This document shows, one piece after another, positions 14,112 to 19,467 of a stretch of DNA of 19,467 bases. The notes below the pieces were generated by a model. That model saw nothing but the letters and a program-made list of their open reading frames with translations, was not told where the DNA came from and searched no databases. The first letter of the stretch is position 1. Every line of letters begins with the position of its first letter. A program made the translations under genes and the position numbers. This DNA comes from an uncultured Oscillospiraceae bacterium (GTDB lineage Bacteria; Bacillota; Clostridia; Oscillospirales; Oscillospiraceae): NCBI GenBank assembly GCA_934636865.1, contig CAKUBI010000030.1, forward strand, positions 1 to 19,467, written 5' to 3'.

Positions 14112-14192
14112 AACGCTATCGTTTCTGAAACGCATGAAAATACGATAAACGATCAAATATTATGCAAGATGGAATAAAAGGAGCTATTGACC

Positions 14193-15056
14193 ATGAAAAA
14201 GTTTACTGCACTGATGCTGGCTCTGATGATGAGCCTTTCGCTGATCGCCTGCGGCAGCAAGACCGACGACAGCAGCAACCCCTCCGATGACCAGTCCTCC
14301 GACGGTCAGCAGCAGGAATCCACCACGCTGGTGCTCGGCACCTCCGCCGACTATGCCCCCTTCGAATTCATGTATGCCGATGACAACGGCGACATGCAGT
14401 ATGCCGGTATCGACATTTCCGCCGCGCAGTACATCGCCGACCAGATGGGCAAGGAGCTGCAGGTCGAGAACATGAGCTTTGACTACCTGCTCACCTCCCT
14501 CGCCAAGGGCGACTATGACATGGTCATGGCGGCCATGGAGGCCACGGAGGAGCGTCTCAACTCCGCCGACTTCTCCGATCCCTACTACACCGACATTCCC
14601 CCGATGATCCTTGTCAAGGCTGACGCCGCCGATCAGTATGCCACCCTCGCCGATTTTGCCGGCAAGAGCGTGGGCGCGCAGGCCGCCACCACCAAGGAAG
14701 CCATCGTCACCGACCAGATGGAAGGCGCGAACCTCGTCTCCCTCTCCCTCGTGACCGACCTCGTCAATGAACTGGTCTACGGTAAGATCGACGCGGTCGT
14801 GCTCGACGGCGCGGTCGCTCAGGAGTATGTGGACGCCAACCCTGATCTCGCCATCGCGCCCGCTTCCAGCGAGCTTGGTGAAGCCCAGCCCTACTGCATC
14901 GCCGTCGCCAAGGGCGACCCCAAGGGTCTGCTGCCCGCCATCAACGAAGCGATCGCCAAGATGACCGCCGAGAACAAGATCGACGAGTTCATCGCCGATG
15001 CCGATGCGCTCAGCGGCGTGGCCGTCGAGGTCAGCGCGGACGCTCCCGCGGCCTAA
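14193..15056 (+). CDS. Polar amino acid ABC transporter, binding lipoprotein
   Basis: Extracytoplasmic receptor of a family 3 amino acid importer (SBP_bac_3). Signal peptide MKKFTALMLALMMSLSLIAC has the lipobox LIAC with lipidated Cys20, then a Ser/Asp/Gln-rich linker to about residue 45. The mature domain begins TTLVLGTSADYAPFEF and shows the family signature region around YAGIDISAAQYIADQMGKEL, the middle MEATEERLNSADFSDPYY and the hinge region. Length of 287 aa is a little longer than many. ATG 14193 follows AAAGGAG at nine bases; a TTG six bases earlier is not needed. First gene of the operon behind a strong promoter, and separated from the permease by a large hairpin. The specific amino acid is not determinable here. 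Confidence 0.93.
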   Translation: MKKFTALMLALMMSLSLIACGSKTDDSSNPSDDQSSDGQQQESTTLVLGTSADYAPFEFMYADDNGDMQYAGIDISAAQYIADQMGKELQVENMSFDYLLTSLAKGDYDMVMAAMEATEERLNSADFSDPYYTDIPPMILVKADAADQYATLADFAGKSVGAQAATTKEAIVTDQMEGANLVSLSLVTDLVNELVYGKIDAVVLDGAVAQEYVDANPDLAIAPASSELGEAQPYCIAVAKGDPKGLLPAINEAIAKMTAENKIDEFIADADALSGVAVEVSADAPAA

Positions 15057-15096
15057 GCCTGACAATTACATTCGCTCTCTTCTCACTATCTCTCAT

Positions 15097-15137
15097 TGCC
15101 AATGAGCAAAGCCCCGAAATGGCTTTGCTCATTGGCG
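15097..15137 (+). other. Strong intercistronic hairpin after binding-protein gene
   Basis: GCCAATGAGCAAAGCC (15098-15113) pairs perfectly with GGCTTTGCTCATTGGC (15121-15136), 16 bp, loop of seven. No T-tract follows. An alternative local palindrome, CTCATTG-C-CAATGAG, overlaps its left arm. The position, between lipoprotein and permease genes, mirrors the hairpin in the liv operon and suggests transcript-end protection or partial termination. Confidence 0.75.
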
Positions 15138-15200
15138 CGCTATGGCGCTGATGCGCCGCAGCGCCCCCATCCATCACACACTTGAAAGGAGATCCCTCCC

Positions 15201-15944
15201 ATGGACTTTGCCTCATGGTGGAGCAGCCTCTTCGCCGGGATGTCGCCGGCGTCGTTCATCAACTTCTCGTTCCTGCCGAAGTACGGCGTGTACTTTTTGC
15301 AGGCGCTGGGCTACACGCTGCTGCTTGCCGTCGTATCGGTCGCGCTGGCCGTCATCCCGGCGCTGCTGCTGGCGTTCATGCGCCTGAGCAAAAACGGCTT
15401 CGTGCGCGGCGTTTCCGGCGCGTACATCGCGGTGTTCCGCTCCACGCCGCTGCTCGTGCAGCTCTCGATCATCTACTTCGGCCTGTTCGGCGCGATCTCC
15501 ATCCCGCGCCTGTACCTCTTCGGCTTTATCGACATTTCCCGCTTCATCCCCGGCGTTGTGGCGCTCGCGCTCAACAGCTCGGCCTACGTTGCCGAGATCT
15601 TCCGCGCGGGCATTCTCGCCGTGGACGCGGGCCAGACCGAGGCCGCGCGCTCGCTGGGCCTTTCCTCCGTGCAGGCGATGAAACTCGTCGTGCTGCCACA
15701 GGCCGTCAAAAACGTCCTGCCCGCGCTCGGCAACGAGGTCGTCACCATGGTCAAGGAATCGTCCATTTGCTCCACGCTCGGCATGGTCGAGCTGATGTTC
15801 GCCGCGAAGACCGTGGCGACGTCCACTTACATTTCCCTCGCGCCTTACGTGCTGGCAGCGCTGATGTATTTCTGCATCACCTACCCCGCCGGCAAGGCGA
15901 TCGAAGCGCTCGAAAGGAGGATGCGCCGTGGCGACAAGCACTGA
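15201..15944 (+). CDS. Polar amino acid ABC transporter permease
   Basis: Membrane channel subunit of the His/Glu/Gln/Arg/opine class (BPD_transp_1, HisM/GlnP type). The 247-residue protein has an N-terminal periplasmic stretch and about five hydrophobic segments. Family motifs: [40 protein letters not shown], and the EAA coupling loop with [20 protein letters not shown] followed by [22 protein letters not shown] precedes ATG 15201. It probably works as a homodimer, since only one permease gene is present. Its end overlaps the ATPase gene by 17 bases, so the two are translationally coupled. Confidence 0.94.
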   Translation: MDFASWWSSLFAGMSPASFINFSFLPKYGVYFLQALGYTLLLAVVSVALAVIPALLLAFMRLSKNGFVRGVSGAYIAVFRSTPLLVQLSIIYFGLFGAISIPRLYLFGFIDISRFIPGVVALALNSSAYVAEIFRAGILAVDAGQTEAARSLGLSSVQAMKLVVLPQAVKNVLPALGNEVVTMVKESSICSTLGMVELMFAAKTVATSTYISLAPYVLAALMYFCITYPAGKAIEALERRMRRGDKH

Positions 15945-16674
15945 TCTCATCCGGGTCACAGACGTCTGCAAGATCTATAACGGCGGCTCTGTGCACGCCC
16001 TCTCCCACTGCAATCTGAACGTGAAAAAAGGCGAGGTCGTGGCCATCATCGGCCCCTCCGGCAGCGGCAAATCCACGCTTCTTCGCTGCCTGAACCTCCT
16101 CGAGCAGCCGACCTCCGGCGCCATTTACTTCAAGGGCATCGCCCTGAACGGCAAGAAGGTCAACCTTGACCTCCACCGCCGCGAGATGGGCATGGTCTTT
16201 CAGCACTTCAACCTCTTCCCGCACATGACGGTGAAGAAGAACATCACCCTCGCGCCTGTGAAGCTCAAGCTCAAAACGCAGGAGGAGGCCGACAGGCAGG
16301 CCATGGCGCTGCTCGAGCGCATCGGCCTTGCCGACAAGGCCGACACCTATCCCGCGATGCTCTCCGGCGGCCAGAAGCAGCGCATCGCCATCGTGCGCGC
16401 GCTGGCCATGGCCCCCGAGGTCATGCTCTTCGACGAGCCGACCTCCGCGCTCGACCCCGAGATGGTCGGCGAGGTGCTCGACCTCATGCGCGACCTTGCC
16501 AAAGACGGCATGACCATGGTCGTCGTCACGCACGAGATGGGCTTCGCCCGCGAGGTCGCCGACCGCGTGGTCTTCATGTCCGACGGCGCGATCATTGAGG
16601 AGGGCTCCCCCGCCGATATCTTTGACCACCCGCAGAGCGAGAGACTTCAGTCGTTCCTCGCGAAGGTCCTGTAA
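15928..16674 (+). CDS. Polar amino acid ABC transporter ATPase (GlnQ-like)
   Basis: Cytoplasmic ATPase of the importer, 248 aa, the usual GlnQ/HisP length. Walker A GPSGSGKS is at residues 42-49. The Q loop reads [14 protein letters not shown], the signature [15 protein letters not shown], Walker [16 protein letters not shown] and the switch His [12 protein letters not shown]. It starts with GTG at 15928, seven bases after AAGGAGG and inside the permease gene. Last gene of the operon, followed by a terminator shared with convergent argS. Confidence 0.96.
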   Translation: MATSTDLIRVTDVCKIYNGGSVHALSHCNLNVKKGEVVAIIGPSGSGKSTLLRCLNLLEQPTSGAIYFKGIALNGKKVNLDLHRREMGMVFQHFNLFPHMTVKKNITLAPVKLKLKTQEEADRQAMALLERIGLADKADTYPAMLSGGQKQRIAIVRALAMAPEVMLFDEPTSALDPEMVGEVLDLMRDLAKDGMTMVVVTHEMGFAREVADRVVFMSDGAIIEEGSPADIFDHPQSERLQSFLAKVL

Positions 16675-16683
16675 ATTCATAGT

Positions 16684-16718
16684 AAAACGGCGTCCGGCCA
16701 ATGGCCGGACGCCGTTTT
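16684..16718. terminator. Bidirectional terminator between ABC operon and argS
   Basis: A perfect 16-bp stem with loop AAT: AAAACGGCGTCCGGCC (16684-16699) and GGCCGGACGCCGTTTT (16703-16718). The A run on one side and T run on the other let it serve both convergent transcripts. Confidence 0.92.
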
Positions 16719-16744
16719 CGTTATTGCTTTCTGCGTGAACGCTC

Positions 16745-18484
16745 TTACATCTTCTCCGGGGCGGAGCAGCCGATCACGCCAAGGCCGTTCGCCAGCACCT
16801 GACGCGTCGCGCTCGCGAGCTTGAGGCGCGCGTCGATCACGGCCTCGTCCTCGCCCTTGATGCGGCAGGCGTTGTAGAACTTATGGAACGCGGCGGCAAG
16901 GCGCATGAGGTAGCGGTTGATATAGCTCGGGTCGTAGTCGCGCGCTGCCATGCGGATCTCCTCGGCGAAGGACGAGATCTCCTTGATGAGCGCGCGCTCG
17001 GCGTCGCTCGAGAGAATGGACATATCCACCGGGCCGGGCTTGACGCTGTGGCCCTCCTCTTCGAGCGTTTTGAGCAAACTGCAAATGCGCGCGTGCGCGT
17101 ACTGGATATAGTAGATGGGGTTCTCGCTGTCCTCGCGCACGGCGAGGCCGAGGTCGAATTCCATCTGCGTGTCGGGCTTGGCGTTGAAGAAGTAGCGGCA
17201 GGCGTCCACGGGGATCTCGTCGAGCAGGTCGGAAAGGGAGATGGTCTTGCCCGTGCGCTTGGACATGCGCACGACCTCGCCGTCGCGCACGAGCTTGACG
17301 AGCTGCATCAGCACGATGTCGAGCCGGTTCGTGCCGTCCAGGCCCAGCGCGTCCATCGCGCCCTTCATGCGGGCCACATGGCCGTGATGGTCCGCGCCCC
17401 AGATGTTGATGACCTTGTCGAAGCGGCGAACGGCGAACTTGTTGCGGTGATAGGCAATGTCGCCGGCGAAGTAGGTGTAGAAGCCGTTGGCGCGGCGCAG
17501 CACGTCGTCCTTCAAGTCGAGCTTGTCGATGTCCGCGTCCTTCTTGCCCTGCTTGCGGTACTGCTCGCGCATGATGTCGGCGGTCCTGAGCCAGAGCGCG
17601 CCTTCCTTTTCATACGTCCAGCCGAGCTTATGCAGCTCCTCGACGGTGTCCTTGACATAGCCGCTGTTGTGCAGCGAGGATTCGAAGAACCACTCGTCGA
17701 ACTTGATGCCGTAGCGCTCGAGATCGCTCTTCATCTTCGGGATGTTGCGCTCAAGGCCGAAGCGCGCCATGTCGGCATGGCGCTCCTCGACGGACTTGTC
17801 GAGATAGCTCTCGCCGTGCAGATCGTAAAAGGCCTTCGCAAGCTCGCGGATATCGTCGCCATGGTAGCCGTCCTCGGGGAACTCGACGGCATCCTCGCCA
17901 CGGATCAGCTGGATATAGCGCGCCTCGATGCTCTTGGCGAACTTTTCGATCTGGTTGCCGAAGTCGTTGACGTAGAACTCGCGCCACACGTCCGCGCCCG
18001 ACCAGTCGAGCACCTCGGCGAGCGTATCGCCGAGCACGCCGCCGCGCGCGTTGCCCATGTGCATGGGACCGGTGGGGTTCGCGGAGACGAACTCGACCAT
18101 GTACTTCTTGCCGTCCAGCCAGTTGTCGCGGCCGTAATTCTTCTGCTCGCTCTCCACGGCGGCGAGCACGTCGGCATACCAGTTCCCGCCCAGGCGGAAG
18201 TTCAGAAAGCCCGGACCCGCGATCTCAACGGAGGTAAAGTAGGTGCCCTCCAGCTCCATGTGCCCGGTCAGGATCTTCGCGACCTCGCGGGGATTCTTGC
18301 GCATGGCCTTGGAGGCGGCCAGACAGAAGGTGGTGGTATAGTCGCCGTTGGCGGTATCCTTGGGGATCTCGACCGCCGGGACGGTCTCAACGCCGTCGGG
18401 CAGCAGGCCCTCCTGCACAGCCGCACGGTAAGCCGCCGCCGTCAGCTCGGCGATCTGGTTCTTGGCGCTGCGGATCATATTCAT
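16745..18484 (-). CDS. argS: Arginyl-tRNA synthetase
   Basis: Class Ia synthetase charging tRNA-Arg with arginine in the cytosol. 579 aa. It has the N-terminal Add1 domain (about 1-100), the Rossmann catalytic core with the HIGH-type motif SANPTGPMHMGNARG (His142), the class-typical WGADHHGHVARM segment, the KMSKS-type motif VRMSKRTGKTISLSDL (Met407 to Arg410), and a C-terminal DALR anticodon-binding domain ending in CSAPEKM. The frame is open back to 18550, but ATG 18484 follows GAGGAG at eight bases and gives the expected N-terminus, while the upstream part is leader RNA. No T-box element is seen, though Firmicute synthetase genes often carry one. Confidence 0.96.
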   Translation of the reverse strand: MNMIRSAKNQIAELTAAAYRAAVQEGLLPDGVETVPAVEIPKDTANGDYTTTFCLAASKAMRKNPREVAKILTGHMELEGTYFTSVEIAGPGFLNFRLGGNWYADVLAAVESEQKNYGRDNWLDGKKYMVEFVSANPTGPMHMGNARGGVLGDTLAEVLDWSGADVWREFYVNDFGNQIEKFAKSIEARYIQLIRGEDAVEFPEDGYHGDDIRELAKAFYDLHGESYLDKSVEERHADMARFGLERNIPKMKSDLERYGIKFDEWFFESSLHNSGYVKDTVEELHKLGWTYEKEGALWLRTADIMREQYRKQGKKDADIDKLDLKDDVLRRANGFYTYFAGDIAYHRNKFAVRRFDKVINIWGADHHGHVARMKGAMDALGLDGTNRLDIVLMQLVKLVRDGEVVRMSKRTGKTISLSDLLDEIPVDACRYFFNAKPDTQMEFDLGLAVREDSENPIYYIQYAHARICSLLKTLEEEGHSVKPGPVDMSILSSDAERALIKEISSFAEEIRMAARDYDPSYINRYLMRLAAAFHKFYNACRIKGEDEAVIDARLKLASATRQVLANGLGVIGCSAPEKM

Positions 18485-18510
18485 AGCAAATTCTCCTCTA
18501 TCCTTTGTCG

Positions 18511-18541
18511 TTTGACCCAAAGGCGCGGCCTTTTTGTCAAA
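18511..18541 (-). other. Hairpin in argS 5' leader
   Basis: Two-part inverted repeat: TTTGAC/GTCAAA outside and AAAGGC/GCCTTT inside, separated by a two-base mismatch on each side, loop of three. It lies within the roughly 75-base argS leader, between the transcription start and the ribosome binding site. Read on the plus strand it resembles a terminator facing away from argS. Function unknown. Confidence 0.55.
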
Positions 18542-18568
18542 ACCGTGCAATGGGGATAAGTTTTTGCA

Positions 18569-18597
18569 ATTATACTATATTTTACCGCAGAAAACAA
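18569..18597 (-). promoter_or_regulatory. argS promoter
   Basis: On the minus strand a perfect TATAAT -10 (18574 to 18569) is preceded at 17 bases by TTGTTT (18597 to 18592), matching only the TTG half of the -35 consensus. Placed just after the MFS gene stop codon, it gives argS its own transcript. Confidence 0.7.
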
Positions 18598-18619
18598 GGG
18601 AAAGCGGGAAGAAATCTGC

Positions 18620-19467
18620 TCACGATGTACCCGCTTCGCCGCGCAGGACCTCCCTGACCTCGCCGCGCCGGCGAAAGACGGAGCCCCAGCAAAAGAGCAT
18701 CGTCGCCGCCGCGCAGAGGCTGACGCAGAGCCGGTAGTCCATCACTTCCCCCAGCGAGCCCACCGCGAGCGACAGCACGGCGCTCGCCGCCGTGACGAGC
18801 ATGCTTTCATAGGCGTTGACGCGGGCGCGCAGATGATCGGGCAGATACCGCTGCACCGCCGCCTGCCGGATCGTCGCGCTGTTGATGCCGAGAAAGCCGC
18901 AGGCGGCGCGGTTTGCAAGCATCAGCGGATACGGCAGCCACAGCAGCAGCACATCCATCAGCTCATAGGTCTGATACACGAAGAATACAAAGGAAAAGCG
19001 TTTGTTCTCCGGCAGCGTATAGCGGTAGCGCACCACGCCGCCAAGCGACCGCCCCGCGAACTCCGCCACGGAGAACAGGGAGTACATCGCCGCAGTGAAG
19101 CCCGGCGCTGTGCGGAAAAAGGCGACCAGCAGCGGCGAATAGCCCGCCGCCATACCGTTTGTCACCGCCATGTAGTCATACAGCGCGCGAAGGCCCTTCT
19201 CCTTTTTGAGATAGGCCGCCGCCTCGCGCAGATCCCCCCACCAGACGCGCAGGGAAAAGCGCCCGCCGCCGCGCGGCGTTTCATGCACGGTGATCCGGCT
19301 CTCGATCAGCGCGGCCAGCAGCGACAGCGCCGACTGGATGAGCAGCAGCCGCGCTACGCCCAGCGTGTTGAACAGCGCCGCCGCCACGGGCATCATCAGC
19401 ACCTTGAGCACGGGATAGAGCATGGAGGAGACCGTGTAGCCCTTTTCCTCCATGCCCTCCGGCAGGA
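18620..19467 (-). CDS. MFS transporter, 3' part (cut by window edge)
   Basis: C-terminal 281 or so residues of a major facilitator superfamily protein; the reading frame stays open through the window edge, so the true start lies beyond 19467 and the first internal Met (19453) is not the start. About seven hydrophobic segments are visible. A charged central stretch (about residues 60-90 of the visible part, WWGDLREAAAYLKKEKGLRAL) matches the cytoplasmic loop between the two six-helix halves, and the segment NSATIRQAAVQRYLPDHLRA is typical of the MFS loop near helix 10. Substrate is unknown; exporter-like relatives exist, but nothing here points to a specific drug or solute. No clear terminator separates it from the argS promoter. 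Confidence 0.85.
   Translation of the reverse strand, partial: LPEGMEEKGYTVSSMLYPVLKVLMMPVAAALFNTLGVARLLLIQSALSLLAALIESRITVHETPRGGGRFSLRVWWGDLREAAAYLKKEKGLRALYDYMAVTNGMAAGYSPLLVAFFRTAPGFTAAMYSLFSVAEFAGRSLGGVVRYRYTLPENKRFSFVFFVYQTYELMDVLLLWLPYPLMLANRAACGFLGINSATIRQAAVQRYLPDHLRARVNAYESMLVTAASAVLSLAVGSLGEVMDYRLCVSLCAAATMLFCWGSVFRRRGEVREVLRGEAGTS

Noticed and set aside
16883..18559. 558-residue plus-strand frame opposite argS
   Set aside because: It mirrors argS exactly, has no ribosome binding site, and has the Val/Ala/Leu/His-rich composition expected from the reverse strand of GC-rich coding DNA. argS has all its catalytic motifs on the other strand.
1..19467. tRNA genes, CRISPR arrays, insertion sequences, prophage genes
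   Set aside because: No cloverleaf, regularly spaced repeats, transposase or integrase motifs were found on either strand; every gap is accounted for by promoters, hairpins or short leaders.

Overview
The window looks like chromosomal backbone from a GC-rich, low-oxygen Firmicute, most likely a Clostridia/Oscillospirales-type gut bacterium. This is inferred from strong AAGGAGG-type ribosome binding sites, sigma-A promoters (TTGACA/TATACT and extended TGnTATACT), lipoprotein signals with short lipoboxes, a CIRCE-type heat-shock operator and a CrtO-family/UgtP-like lipid cluster. No 16S or other marker is present, so genus cannot be named. There are no rRNAs, tRNAs, insertion sequences, phage genes or CRISPR arrays, and coding density is high.

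Layout. (1) 81-1190: ychF, ending in a terminator shared with a convergent ZIP metal transporter (1239-1982, minus). (2) 2105-3997, minus: htpG, with a near-perfect CIRCE (HrcA operator) upstream. (3) 4238-9598: a branched-chain amino acid uptake operon. It opens with a good promoter, a small ORF packed with Ile/Leu/Val codons and an intrinsic terminator, and continues with livJ (binding lipoprotein), livH and livM (permeases), livG and livF (ATPases) and a closing terminator. The first part has the architecture of a leader-peptide attenuator. (4) 9661-11418: an OmpR-type response regulator and a histidine kinase with almost no extracytoplasmic domain. (5) 11477-13929: a three-gene lipid cassette: a CrtO-family acyltransferase, an MGDG/UgtP-type glycosyltransferase and a PAP2-type phosphatase, closed by a large terminator. 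(6) 13965-16718: a polar amino acid ABC importer (binding lipoprotein, permease, ATPase). (7) 16745-19467, minus: argS and, upstream of it, the 3' part of an MFS transporter gene cut by the window edge.

How the genes may work together. The two amino acid importers share a design: lipoprotein gene first, then a strong hairpin without a T-tract, then the membrane and ATPase genes. This suggests extra binding protein is made relative to the transporter core. The lipid cassette can be read as phosphatidate to diacylglycerol (PAP2), diacylglycerol to glycosyl-diacylglycerol (GT28-like), then acylation of the sugar (CrtO-like), giving an acylated membrane glycolipid; the product is inferred, not shown. 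The kinase/regulator pair immediately upstream is a plausible envelope-sensing controller.

The most interesting signal is at 4238-4606. The candidate leader peptide has 24 Ile/Leu/Val in a 35-residue stretch, enriched in ATT and GTA codons, followed by a terminator and a competing pairing, directly ahead of a branched-chain amino acid transporter with no other promoter seen. A transport operon governed by classical ribosome-stalling attenuation in a Firmicute would be worth testing.
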